64,000 nt of DNA from Tyto alba. Its lineage: Eukaryota > Chordata > Aves > Strigiformes > Tytonidae. Position 1 is the stretch's first letter. Each line of letters opens with the position of its first letter. The stretch spans positions 11,731,752-11,795,751 of the forward strand of contig NW_024881301.1 of the NCBI RefSeq assembly GCF_018691265.1, given 5' to 3'. The position numbers were made by a program, and so were the translations under genes. The notes beneath the pieces are model-generated. The model made no database searches and was not told where the DNA came from. It saw nothing but the letters and a program-made list of their open reading frames with translations. Positions 1-14,140 of the stretch are shown here, piece after piece.

Positions 1-274
1 CTCAGCCTGTGAAGGGTTAGAGCTGGGGGAGCTTGGGAGGGTGAAGGAGAGCAAGCTGGGAGTCAGCAGGGAGAGAAGGTGGGTTCAGGGTCTTCAGTAA
101 ACTGGCTGTTCTTCTGCTAGGGCTTGTTTTCCAAGGAGTGAGGGTGCAAGGTAGTTAAAAATTAATTTAACTTTCTTTGGGGGGGAGGGAGGAGATGGAA
201 ATGGGGAGAAGGTGTCATGATGCCGTTACTTGATATCGCATCAAATTATTATTGATTGGTGAGGAAGGAGATAG

Positions 275-313
275 ATACACACACACTGTATGTATGTATA
301 TTTGTGTGTCTGT
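275..313. repeat. Short CA/TG/TA-type microsatellite
   Basis: An alternating tract runs through short (AC)n, then (TGTA)n, then (TG)n. It is imperfect and compound, and has no link to a gene. Confidence 0.7.
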
Positions 314-2452
314 AAGTGGAAAAGGCTACAATTTGAGATACTCGGGCAATTTTGCATTTAAAAAAAATAACAAAAAATTATAGGATGTGTAGAGTCTGTG
401 TCTTCAGCTGCTTTGTATTGATGGGATCAAATAATACAGACTGCAAAACCAAAACCAGTATGTAAATAGCCCTTTCTTTTAATTGCTCTCCATTTAAGCA
501 GTTTTATATCTCTTAAGACATATAAATAGGTTGAAAAGTCTTGCAGTAATACGTATGTTGACAAACTAAGTTTTACCTTTTTTTCATGCTTGTACCAAGC
601 ATCACCAATAGAGGAATCCAGAACAGATATTCATGCTGTGTGATAGTCTTCCACCGACTGTTTCATTTCCTGTTTAGATATGGATATTAATTTGGAAACG
701 ACGCTCACCAAGTAGGGGGAGAAGGTGAAAACCTGGCCTGGCTTGGCACAGAACCTCATCAGAAATATACAGTCAGCTTCTGATGACTGAGTCAGGTTTA
801 AAGCATGAGCCTTTGCCAAGGTGTAACCTATGCCAGCAACCACTTAAAGTTCTGGAGGTTATGCAAAAATATCTTGTCAATTCTGACGCAGTTGCCATAA
901 AGACAGTAACTGCACTGCGTGCAGGTTGTCTGGATTCCTGTTTAAAATGTCTGGCAAATTGGGTATGAATCACCACAGCTAGTGTGTTCATGCCTGTGTT
1001 TCAGCATCCCTGTCTCCTAGTCTGTCCTTAAATCACCAGCACATTTTTGCCCAGACTTTGGTGACATCTTGTGAGAAGAGGACACCTCTAGTTTTCCTCT
1101 AGAGTAGCAGTAGGCTCTGTTGCAGCACAATCTCCAGTCCTAAATATGCTGCATGTAAAAGATTCCAGCATTCATCCTTGTCATGTGGATGTAGAGCTTG
1201 GGTCTCAGATGCTTTAAACTGTGAACTAACCGTGCTGCTACTTGACTTGATGGTAGATTGGCTGTGGAGTTCAGTTAAAAATAAAAGTAGATCTAGGACG
1301 TTTCTGAATATAAAATTTATGAAATTTTGTGGTGTTAATTTTTATGACTATAGAAGTTAGGTAAAATTATTTTTTTAAGTTGTAAAGTGACTGTAAGTGA
1401 AAGTCTTTACTGAAGATCTTAAACAAAATGGAGTTGGTTTAATTGGCTGCGTGGTAAATTAGTAATAACTCTTTATAATGAAGCCTTTCAGTGCAAGACC
1501 CAGTGTGGCCTAGACTTCATTAAAGGGTTCTGGATTGTAGGGTCCCTTGATAAAATACTGTCAGATCTATGGTTTGACTTTGTATCTGTGGACAACTGAG
1601 GGATGATGTCCATAGTTTCTGGTACTATTGTAAGCATTCCAGAATATTTAATATTGATAATGTGCCTTCATTTGTAAAATATTCTTAACAAATGTAAAAA
1701 TAACTCTTTAAAATCCCCAGATACAAGAAAGATTTAACAACATAAAATCCAAATCACTATTTTGTGATTAAATAGGATATAATCCTCTCAGTGAGCTTTC
1801 ATGCTGTAAAAGGGAAACGACTATTCTATATTGAACGCTCATATAGACCTCTTCTGTTTGCCATGTACTCAAATGCATCACATGTAGAAATAAAAATACT
1901 TTAAAAAGAAAAAAAGAAAAAGGCAAAGGAGAACAAGGATAAACTGGGATGTACCTAACATATTCATGATGGCATAATTTGTAGAAGTAGGTGGCCTGTG
2001 GTCTTTCAATCAAAATTGTTGTCTTGCTTATCTCTGAGAGCAATAATAAGAGTACAACCTGTTAGCTTGCCTCTTGTTAATCATCTCTTTGCTTATTATG
2101 AAACAGGAGAGATGAACTGACATGTAGAAATTTAAGCATGTTTCTGTGTCTCTCTTCCCATCTTTAACTGTTTTGATAGACTTTCTTCTGTTATTCCAGT
2201 CCTTCCTTACTAACAGTAATGGCAGTGCTGCTCCTCTCTGTTTTACATTTCCATTAGGACTTCCTTTCAAATTCTAGGCTATATTTCTCTTTCATGGTCA
2301 GATGGTCATTTGGGCCAACCACTTGCAGTCAGTCTCTTATCTCTCAGCATCGGTCTGAGTGAAAAACTGGGCAAGTTGGTATACTGGAATGTGTGTCCCC
2401 TCCCATGCTGTGATTCCCCCTAAAAATGCATTTAATTATTATTCTATCATTT

Positions 2453-2486
2453 GGGGGGGGGGGGGGGGGAGCGGGGGGAGGGGAAG
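2453..2486. repeat. Homopolymer G17 with following G-rich tract
   Basis: Seventeen consecutive G residues (2453-2469) are followed by A, GC and further G runs. It sits in AT-rich surroundings and has enough closely spaced G runs to form a G-quadruplex on the + strand. Read length at such a run is often unreliable. Confidence 0.85.
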
Positions 2487-5400
2487 AAAAAAGTATAGTC
2501 TTTATTTTTGAAGGCTACAAGTCACATCAGATTTCAATTTCTGAATTTTACATTGACAGGAGGCAGATTGCAGTGAAGACCATAAACTGACAGTTTAGGG
2601 CAAGCATGCTATTGCCTGAGGCAGTCAAGGATGTAGACCACTCCATCCTTCAGACTTAGGACATTCATCCCTCCTGAGGTTCCTTGTCCTTTCTGATGAT
2701 AGATTGGGAAAGACAAGCAGCACATGGGTAGACAAACACCTCACCCAGGCACTTGGTGCCATTTAACAGTTTCTTCCTGCTTTTGACATTTTCATTTCCC
2801 TTCTTCACCTCACTTATCACTAACTGTTTGGGTCTTGTTTTCTGTACACAACGCTAATAGAGAATGACAGAATACAAATACAAGCTCCATTACTCATTTT
2901 ATATGCTGTATATTCTAGTAAAATTATATAGGAAGTCTCACCAGCTGAACCATGGAAGGAACACTTAAGATTTAATTGACATTGACCTTATTCAACTGTC
3001 ATTCAGGATAAAGTGGTTTGTTTGTTTGGGTTGTTTTTTTTTGGGGGGGTTGTTTTTCTTTTTTTAATGAAGCATCAATACCCAAGAATGTGCAGGTATT
3101 CAATTTATGGCTCTGTAATTCTTTTCTGAGTTTACTACAGAGTACCACTATCAAAATATGCTTTGCATATAAAATAATCTTCCAGACTCTCATGTTTATT
3201 ATGTTTTATTACTGTGTTTTGCTCAGGTGGGATCTTAATACAGAAGTCGGAAAGTGTAGTGCCAAACAGATTCCTTTATGACCACATATGTGAGTGTGCA
3301 TGTATTTTTCCAAATCAGTGTTCTGCATGCTTCCTGTGAGGACTTAGAAGATACAAGCTCACATTGCAGAGGAAAGAGTCTTTAGGGGAGAATTTGTATT
3401 TTTTGCATATTCTGTGACTGAGAGATGACAAGAAGTTAGAATGTTGGCTGACTTGGTTAGTAAGTGGAGAAAGAGAAGTGCCTTGGTGATAATCTCAGTT
3501 CTGGTCTCTGATAGGGGCCAAGACGATTCACGGCTTGGTGTTCTTCGTAGCAGTGTGAGAACGTTCTCAGAAGAACCACAGCAGCTATGTGAATCACTGC
3601 AGGAGATTAGTTCCCAATTGATGCATTCACTAAAAATCCTAGCATTCATCTTTGATACTTGTAAGCAAAACATGCCTTTTCACTGCTCTACTGTTGACAT
3701 CAAGCCTCCCCTTCGGTTTCTTCCAAGACCTCTTCTGTGAAGATGGTGAAGGAGGATCTTCTCTTGCAAGTATCTTCAGTAACTTATTGCTGATACTTCC
3801 TATGCTCTGAAACAAGGCTGAATTAAAATAGGTATAATTCTAGTTAATGATACTGGTACACATGAGTGTAGATTTTTGATTAACAGCACTGATACTGTGC
3901 AAAGATTTCACCCTGAAATCTGTTGTTCCTTGGGGAGACCCGTAACTGTGAAGGAGATACTAGAGATCTTGAGTAATTCGAATCACTGTCCATTTATAAA
4001 TATTCAGTTTATATTTGGATGGAGGTTTACATTTTCATTTGTATTTCTGAAGATGATTTTCATTATGAAGGAAATACTGAAATCATCAGAAATCTATGGT
4101 CAAGTGTTCTATCACATACTGTGAGCAGGGGTTTATCATTGGAATCTGGAAAGGGAAGATAGTCTTTTGAATAGGAAATAATCTTTACCTACTCAAATCC
4201 ACTGAAAAGAAGATACAAATGGCACTGATAAGGATGAATTAAAAGAAGATGAGGTTTCCAATGTTCTGCTGTTTCTCCCTTCAGATGCTCCAGTGCGTGG
4301 TGTAGAACAGTTTGTGGTGCTGTGGTAATGCACTTTCTTTATGCAGTTCAGAGAAATTTAAATTAAGTTTTACAGGGTTATTTAAGCTGAGGGTGCCCAC
4401 CTGCAGGCTGAAGACCAGACAAACTGTAGCCTGCCCAGTTCTAAAGTGAATGTGTGCTTTTTCATATTGTTTTTCATGGTTGAAAATAATTGGAAGTGAA
4501 AGCTCATCAGCTGTGGATTTTGATGGCTGAAGAACTTAGCAATATATGTTAATTTACTCAAGGATCATCAAGAGCTATAATGGCTTTGCTCTTTACTAGC
4601 AGGACAAAAATGTGTATCTCTTGCCTTCTGTCATTGTAGCCTCCTGACTATAACATGAGCGTCTCAAGAAATAATGCGATGATAAATTAAGCTCCTTTTT
4701 TTGCTGCAAGAGATGGTGGTTCTTCCTTTGTATACAATACAATTAAGGTCAAAGCATTTTTTTGGTAGGGTAAATTGTTACGTGACAAAATATGTCACTC
4801 TGGCTAGGTTTTCATTTTCAGGTGTCTGTATACTTAGGCTCTTTAATCCTCTTGTGTGTTGAGCTGCTATGAGACAGATTATGATGACAGAGAAAAGTTT
4901 GGGCATTATATAGATACTGCAGGTGTCTCCATCTTTCATTTATCTCTAATCCACCATTCCTGAAAATATGAAAATTCTTATAATGTCTGTTATTACATTG
5001 AGAAATTCATTACACTGAGTTACGACGCTCTGCTGACCACTGTGACTGATTTGGTTCTCCAACTTTATTTTATGGATAGAAACTGCATGTAAAATTGTGT
5101 GTGTTCCCAAAAAGATACTGCTCTCGCATGTTTAGTATTAATGCAGAAAAGCTGATAGTTGAAAATATAAAAAGGAATATCATGAGTATTTGCAGATGCT
5201 TTACTGTGAGTTTAAAAAGAATAGTATGCCGGATTCCTTCGAGGGAAAAAAAAAAAATGGGAAGGTTAATTTTTTATAACCATCCATAATGTTACTCATA
5301 AATTTTCCAATTTCTCTGCTACTTAGCTACAATACATTATTTAGAACATAAAAGATATTAATTTGAAAGACTGATCTCTAGAGATAAGCCAGCTTTCCTT

Positions 5401-8400
5401 TTTAATAAACCATTTAAAGTACAGGTTGCCTAGTAAGAGTTTTGCAGATAATATTTCTGATTGCATTAAAATAATTACTTATTTCAGGTTGTATTATTCC
5501 AGATGTCTGTACTCAGAGGAGAGGAGTACATGACGGAATTTAGACTTAATGTGATGATATAGCACCAGGTTCCCATATGGAAAATCTGGATTTCTTCTGG
5601 TAAATTATTTGCTTTAGTTCTTAGTATTTATGTAGTAAAATACTGCATGCCATAAATGTACCAGACCTTCTTTGTGTGTACTGTCTTTTTGTTTAAAATA
5701 TATCCCCCCTTAAGCATGTTATCTTTACTTCTTTACAAACATCAGTTACAGTTTTTTTTTTTTTTCGTCTACTTAGGTGGTTTTCCTCTGCTTTGCAGCA
5801 GGTTTATCCTTAAATGTATGTGAAAATGAGGGCAAGATACTACACTTTCTTAATCATAGGTGCTCAGACATGCATGCTTCTCTGTATGTGGTGCACATAT
5901 GTTTAACTCCCAGAATAAAAAGATTTAGAATAGGTAGTTGAAGACTGGCCAATACTTTTCTCAGGGAACAGGATAGTGTTAAATGAAGTTCCAGTTTGGT
6001 GGAGTTTTTCATGTGGAATAGCCAAATGAATGAAATTCAGACTCTGCTCCGTGTTCAAATAGTTTCTTTGGTTGCTACATGTAAACACTGATGAGGTGTC
6101 AGGCACTTTTCATTGGTTGAGTGGAATCCAGTGTCTCAGTTTCCGCTTTCAAAAATAACTCACAGGACAGGAGTAATAACTTGGCTTCTCTCTTCCCTTA
6201 GTGTTGTCTCCTTGCAACCAAGAGTGAGGAAGCGTGGGTTGGTGAAGGTAAAAGATACCAGTCTTGCCTGAGAAGTGGATGAAAATTACCCACTTGCTTG
6301 TTGGGAAAGAGCTCAGCTGGTTCTGGGTCAGACCAGAATGCTGCAGTGATTGTTTTTATAGAAACTGCATAGAAATGATGGATGGTCTGCATTGGACCTG
6401 TGATATCCAGGCCACCTCCTAGGTCTGCTGTTCTTCTGCTGAGGCATTTTCAATTTTCCAACCTGTGTCAAGTTAAAGTGCTGCAGCTCTGATAGACTAT
6501 GCTTGCTAACTGATTTTCAAGCAATATTTTAAGATTAACTAATTTATTGAATGGCCACTTACTATGTAAAGATGAAAACCCAATATTTCTATAAGAAATT
6601 ACACACTGGTGCCATGGTGCCATCTCTGTCTTTTATAAAACAGAAAATATTTGGCATCATATGTTATATTTCCCATTGTAATTGGAAGGTGATATCAGAA
6701 GAAGAGTGTGTTGCCTTTTTTTTAATATAATTATATAACATAATTAGCATTCACATAAAGTTAAGCCAAATTCCTCTGATTCATCTTTGCATTTAATGCT
6801 GTTTTTAAACTGGTATTTGCTAGGATGTGGCTGAACGTGTGGTATTTTTTGGTCTCGTCATCTCTCCTTTTGACATGCCCTTTCTGCTAGAAGAGTATGA
6901 AATCAGCTAAGGTGTACCATCAGGGGAATCATTACATGGTATAGCATCTCTTTCTCTCTCTTTCTCATGCATTAAGAGTGATATGCAGGGATATCTTGCC
7001 AATAGAAATTTGTTCTATGTGTATTACTAATTTTGGTGAAGTTTTCTTGTGGTGTGCCATTGGCAACAGATATGAGGGGAGGGTGCGTTGATGTGAAATG
7101 TGGATGCTTGCATTGCTCATTTGGAATTAAAGTAGAATGTTTATTTTTGCTGTTTCTCCCCCCAATCAAAATAAACTCCTTTTTCCTCATGTCGCATATA
7201 AGGGCTGTGTAGCTGTGTTGTTTCTCCTATTCCCTTCCCCAAATGAGTCTTTAAATTAAGTATCTTAAACATTTGTTTCATTTATAATGAAGAGGATACT
7301 AGAGCTTTGATAATGAAACTAGCTAGTGTACTTTAATGCTATAAGCAACTTAAGCATATGCTTGGGTATGATGTAACATGTTTATTGAAGAAGAATTTTA
7401 TATGAGTGATCATTCTTGTAGCAAAATGGCAAACAGTAAAGTCAAGAAAGGACATCTGGAAGAGTGTTCTCTGGCCAGTGACCTTTACTTTCTCATAAAG
7501 GGAGTTGATGTACTTTTCAAATAGATTAACAGCTTCCAAGTAAGGTAGGTATTGCTAACCGCCCTTTCCTGGTAGGGGTAGTGGTTACTAAGTTTTGTCA
7601 TCAGTCCAATAGCAACTTTGCTTGTAAAAATCAGTATTTTTAGTACATGTGCAGTAATTTAAAGCACTAGTAGGATGAGAGTGGCTCTGGTTTAAGGTAG
7701 GCAAGATGCTTAGTGTTACTGAAAGATCTGGAAAGGGAGAAGGTATCAGGGATCCCGTAGTCAAACCTCTAAAGGTCATGCTTTTGTTGGAGAAAAGTAA
7801 GAGTATGTGCTAGCAGGAGATGGAGAATGTTAGGACAAGGGAAGTTATTTTAAGGAGAGAACTTAAAGACATTTTATGCTGTTTTGACCATGCATTTTTT
7901 TTCTTTTCTTCTTATGTCTTTGACATCAATTTTTTTTTTGTCCAAACCACCCTTTTTCAGCACAGAAGGAATACACATGGTAGTTCTTGGCATACAGCAG
8001 CTTCAGTGCAGGTTTGTAGCACGTGCATTCTTTACATACAATTGAGCTGGGTTTTGGTAGTTGTTATAATGTAGCAACTCTCAATTCTCTTCCCTCCCCG
8101 GGGTTCCCTTGCTTGCTTATCTTACTCTTTCCCCTGGCATACTGACGGTGTCATCTGCTTCCCTCTCTGTTTTAAGAGAGCTGAACTGTTGAGATACAAT
8201 TAGCAAAATGTGGTGGGTGGAAGATGGAACTGTGTCAGTGTTTTGGATGGTTTTCAGGAACGTGTTTCTTGCCTTTATTTATTTATTTTTAATTTCTAAG
8301 GAACATTATAATATACTGTGAAGATAGTTTCAGATGCATGAATGAAATATGGATGAAAAGACAAACTCCAGTCTGTGAACTAAAGTGCCCAGGAACACAA

Positions 8401-10966
8401 TAGATATGTTTTTGACGTACACAGCTTAAGAAGAAAAGAATTTATTTATAAACTTACCTGCTTTGAAAATACAGTTTCTGTTGATGGTTATTATTTCCAT
8501 TGCATCTTGAAGAGGAAAGAGCAAAATATACTATAAAGGTAGTAAATGTGTTAAAAACAAATGAAGCTACAAAAAATTTACTTTAAAGCCCCAAATTTAT
8601 TAAAAGATGCCAGTATTGTGAATGGATAATTTATGCATAAAGACTGAATTGTATTTTGCAGAACAGCTTTTGTTCTAGTTTATCTCTTTATACACTACTC
8701 TAGTCATCAAGTATAGTTTACTTATGCTGGAAGACAAAGTACTGCGTGTTTACAAATCTGCACAATGATCTTGAGAGAAAAGAATGTGTAGTCCTATTGT
8801 ACTCTTGCAAGTGGCTTCTTCATCTTTGGTCAAGACTAAAATTCACTGTAGACCAAAAAAAAAAAAAAGAAAGAGTTTCTGCATATTCTTGGGTTTTTGT
8901 TAGTATGTGTACAATAAACTATTTCTTGGCAAACAGGACTTTCAATAGAGAAGTGGTATGCAATTGTTTTAAACGGTCCTCATATATTCCACTCAGTCAG
9001 AAAATAGAACATTGGAATTATGAGTCAGGTTTTTGTTTTTGAAACAATGTTGTACTTTTAAAACTAGTGTAGGGTACTCAGAATGGTTTGGGCTACGCGA
9101 CATAATTTGTATGCTGCTGGGAAAAAGAGGATATTGCCTTTACCAGAATATAGTCTCAAGTGCCTTAAAAATTTAATCACTGTAAAGATCAATATATAAA
9201 GTAGTTAGTCAATATTTTGCAAAGCTTCAAGGAATTTTGGAGTTACAAGTTTTTAATGAATTATTGAATGCTACTTGTGGGAGAGGGATTTAAATAAACT
9301 AAAAATACTTCTTTTCCATTTTTTTTTTTTTTAGCTGATGGAGTGCCTTGCTCTGTTAACAGAAGCTTAAAGTGTCCTAAGGCTGAAAGGCTGTTTGTGC
9401 AGAAGTCACTTACTAGGCATGGTTTGCTCCAGAATTATTTGGAATGATCATATTATAAATGCATAGACTTTAAGGGCTACATGTAAACTGTGTGCCATCT
9501 CATAAATTATTCATAATAGCCCGCAGGTATAATTATTCAGAGAAGTGAAAATGAAGAAAATTATTTCCTATTAATGTTTGCTTATTCAGATAATTATTTT
9601 ACTTATTTTTATTCAGTTTTTAATCCTTAAATATCTGAGTCCAGATCACACAATATATGTATACTTTGCACGCATTTTTTTTGTGACCTGAAAACTGTGA
9701 AAGATGCATGAATCATATATGTTAATAGTCCTTCACCAAATTATGTATTTTATTTCACTTTTCTGTGTTGTGTTTTTAAACAACTTCCTCCTTTATCTCA
9801 AGTGCAGAATACAGACTTGCCATATTTTGACATGAGTTGTAATGCATCAGAGGATTTCAAAAAGTTGCTGAGGTTGATGAAAGTGGGGCTCTCCAAGCTG
9901 CCATGTATAAAATATGAGTGCCATATATGGAAAATAAAAGGCCTCTGCATGAAACAGAATGTCAAGGAGAACAAAATTGCTTTAGGTCTCATTCTGCAAA
10001 CAGCCTTATATACAAATGTTTTTGCTAATGTGAGTAGTCCCATTGAATAAAATTAATTATGTTTGGTGTTTAAGATAAGGACTCGATCCTCCAACCTCTC
10101 CAAAACAAGTGCAAAATTTATGAGAGCTCTTTCTGTGCTTTGCAGTAGCCAGTGTAGGCAATGTCCATGTTGCCTCTCAGCTGTTGTAAAAAGCACTACA
10201 GAAGAACAGGAAGATTATATATATGTAAATATATATTTTTTTAAAAAAATTCATTTTGGCCACTCTGTTCTATGAATTTTACAGCATTTTTGGGAATGAA
10301 AAAAGCCTTGAGTTGTCATTTTTTTTTTTTTTTTCCAAGTATGACAAAGAGCTAGTACTAATTTTTAATTCAATTTAAATGTCTGGGTTTTTTGTTTCTT
10401 TTGAGGCATTGTCTTTTATTTGTAGATAGACCAGAACATGAAAAGTAAGTTTTTCAGTTAACATGAAATCAAGCCCCCCAATTCAGTCTAGCAAACAGGG
10501 GACCAGTTTATTTCTTCTGACTTACTGTGTTTGACCTCTTGTGTAACCTAGTTGTTTAGGCTTCTCCAGTTGGTAGTGACAAGAGACCTCTTGCAGGGTC
10601 TTCCATCTCACTTTTCTTGGCTACCTTTCGTAGTATGAGAGAATTACCTTATAGACTGTCTGTCTCTTTGTTATAGAGACAATGTAAATGACTAACTTAA
10701 AACAAATAATGGCTTTTAGAGAGCTGAAAAGCAGTGAGTGGCTACATTGGTTATTTTTGCAGCTCAAGCCACTGAGAATCCTCTTCAGATACGGTGCTGC
10801 AGGTGCCTGGTGTCACCATCAGTGCTGGCATCAGTGTCTTTGTTGGAGTCCAGTAAGGCAGAAATAAATGGGTGCTCTTTGCTTTTTTCTTGATGTGTCC
10901 TTGACCCCTCCATAGCTTGGATTAAAATGAGGTTATCATGTAATTCTGTATTAGTAACTTTTGAAG

Positions 10967-10987
10967 AAAAAAAAAAAAAAAAAAAAA
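10967..10987. repeat. A21 homopolymer
   Basis: Twenty-one consecutive A residues. I looked upstream for a retroposed gene or SINE that would make this a poly(A) tail and saw none, so it is listed as a simple repeat. Confidence 0.85.
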
Positions 10988-13900
10988 TCGTTCTTTACAT
11001 GTTGATATCTGCGCAGGCTAGTAAATACTTCAGTAATTCCGAAGAGTCTCAGTAACAACAGTACCAAATTAATAAGGATAGATAATGGTCTTGGGAAAAT
11101 GTGGTTTTGTGCTTAAGTCTTATCATAAGTATGTTTTGTTGATCAGTTTGTAGTTGATACGTTTTGGTCCATAAAAATGCCTCCCTGCGAATTTCAAAAT
11201 TCTGAAACTACTCACATCAGTAATTTTAAAGTTAATCAAAAGCTTCAGAATGAAAAAAAAAAAAAACCAGATTGATATTTCAAAATGGAACAGGTCACCT
11301 TGCTGTAGTCCCTGTTTCTTTGTTGACTGAGACAATCTCGGTTCAGCAGAGGGAGAGTTGTGCACCCTCTTGCTGAGGGAGAGGCTGTGCTTACCTCTCC
11401 GTGGCAGTTGCAGCAGGAGGGCTGCCAGAGGTAATGGTGCATTTCTGCCATGGCAGGTAGTAGGTAGGGTAGCACTGCATCACTGAAACCAGCAACTCCT
11501 ACATCTTTGACAGAGAAGAACATGAATGAGGATCAGAAAAGACGGCACGATAGAAATCCATCTGGGTCTTGCATCTTTACCTCATCAATTATAAACTGCT
11601 TGTGTTCAGGGACCTCAGCAGCCCCTTACAATACATCTCCACCCTGTGCCATCTTCTCTCATTCACAGAGACAAGCTGGTGCCAGCTTCCATCATCAGAT
11701 GAGTAGAACTGTGGATGTCAGTTTGTGTGACAGTTTATCCATCTCTGTTCACTCCATAAACCAAATTGTCAGTAGATGGCTGTTGTCAAACCTGGATATG
11801 AAAGTGTGAATGTAAATAAATAGAAGTGTCACAGAACTTCCTGCTGGCAGTGAGATTCAAAGACTTTCTGTAGAAATATCTTCAAAGTCCTGGATCCCTA
11901 AATCAGTTGATTCAGATCCACTAAATCGTGCGAACATGGAGTCCTGGGGAGCAGAGAGCCTGGTCCAGTCTGGAACACCCATGAAGATTTTCTACAGCAT
12001 CTTTAAATTTCACTTGTGTGAAACCAAACCTAAAAGTTACCATTAACTCTAGGAACAGAGTCATGCTTGTGCTGTGTGGTACTACAGAGATATGCACAGA
12101 AGAAGCGTGGATCCAGGGCTCGCATCAGAGAATGTCTAATACTCTGCTCAGCTCCACTGTCCATGAACAGTCTTTGTGAAATGGTACAGGATTCAGCTGC
12201 CTTGTCTTATTTCATGCCCTTTAGTTGATTTTTTTTTATTTTTTTAATTCCTCTCTTCATTGCTCTACTTCCTGCCCCATCTCCTCCCTCCAATCTCTGC
12301 TTGGAGAGATTTGCCATATTTCTGAATTTTGGGGAAGGCTTTATCTTAGAGTTTTTTTTAATGGTGTCTGTGTTTGAACTGTGTTGAGTTACAGCATTTG
12401 AGAGCTGTTCAGTTCACGTTTCTCAGGTGGCTGTAGGTGGAATCAGGACACAGAATCAGCCTGGCATATAGACAGGTACTTGATGTATCTGTTTTCGTTG
12501 CCAAATGTTGGGGCTTTCGCTGACCTCAGGATTTGCCAAGTTGTCCATTTTGACAAGTACTTTGAAGAATTCCCAATATTAAAGCTTGGTCTGCTGTTGA
12601 GGATGGCAGTTCTTGATCAGGGACTCCATGACTGTTCTTATTCTTTTGCTTAATCTGATACTGTGAAGGATATTCGTAAACTGTTTTTTCAAATGATATC
12701 ATATATTTCTAGGACTGTTTTTTAAAGTCCGTTTTAATCAAATGTCTTACTTTTGTATAAGTTGGTCGGGTTTCCCAGCAGAATTTTACAAACCTCTCTG
12801 TTAAACTTCATAAGTTAAAAATGTGCAACTGTGTTAGGAGATCAAGAACAACTTAAATGTGCATCTTTAAAAAAATAATAAATTCATTCAAGACCTTTGA
12901 TTAAAACAGATTCCTAAGTTTAGGAAAAGAGAGAAAATAGTTTCTCAAATTTTTTCCTTGAATAAAAACCTTTAGGGGGAAAACAAAAGATATTTAAAAA
13001 ATGCAAGGTACAAGAACAGTTTTTTAGATTTTTCTAAACTTTAACAGAATGTGAAAATTCATCCTTAGGCATTAAAATCTTATTTTTCCTTGGTCTAGTA
13101 GCTCTCATTTGTCCACTCTTTTTGCTTTCCTCTTCACTTTAACAAGTGATCACATGTGCACCAGCTAAATGTCTGATAAATCTCGAGGCAAAGCTGGGTT
13201 GACTTGTGTGGAACTGACTTTAAAAATATTTGATGGAACATTGCTTCAGTCTCTGAATACTTGTCAGCTTAGATTTATTACAGCTGCTCCCATTACAAAG
13301 ATGTGCACTTTGGTCCTTAGGGATCTTTCTCTCTCTTTTGCCATATAGTCTCAGCTATTGCGGTGTCACAGTTGATCAATTATTCACTTCGACACTTTAA
13401 GTCCAGCAAAACATTGGTAGAGTAACTTACCACCTTAACTTCCTGATTACTTTTCTCTTGTGTATAGGAATATATTATCTTTTTTGAGTGAAAGCACTTT
13501 TATTTTTTTTTTTTTAAGTGGATGGGTGCATGTTACATTTTACTCATTTGGGGAAAAAAGCTCCAGTGCCTTCAGAAGGATCACATAGTGTGTATCTGTG
13601 AAAAAGATGCATCAAATATCAATAACTCTCCTTAATATGTGTGTTATTTACATCTGATTGTATTTTACATAGTCATAGCCCCAAGTTTCTGTATGCATAG
13701 ATGGATAACTATATATGGTTGTTGTGGGAATAGAACAATAAGAGATTAGTTTGGAAGATCTTCAATAAACTTATCAATCTTATGAAATCATTTTCTTAGG
13801 GATATCTTGTCCTTTATTTTCAAGACTTCCAACAGGAAATTCAGTTTGTATAAAATTATAGCTGGAATGCCATACTGCTATGTAACTCATTTGTAAAGTA

Positions 13901-14052
13901 TTCTTAGAGATATTTTTTAACCTCTGAAAATACATATAGTCTCGGTAGACTAATTTTAATTAGAAGCACATACTTATAAGGGTATAAGCAAAATTAATGA
14001 CATAGTTACATATCTACTGTTGATGATAATGCTGTGAATAAATGGTTGTTTT

Positions 14053-14140
14053 AAAAAAAACACAAAAAAAACAAAAAACAAAAAAAAAACCCTTAACTCC
14101 CTTCAAAGGCTCCCCAAAGTTCTTTAAAAAAAAAAAAAAT
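14053..14140. repeat. A-rich low-complexity tract
   Basis: Runs of A are broken by single C residues, followed by a second A run at 14126-14139. A lysine-rich open frame across it is a by-product of the composition. Confidence 0.8.

Noticed and set aside
10967..10987. Poly(A) run as the tail of a processed pseudogene
   Set aside because: No gene-like sequence or target duplication is visible upstream.
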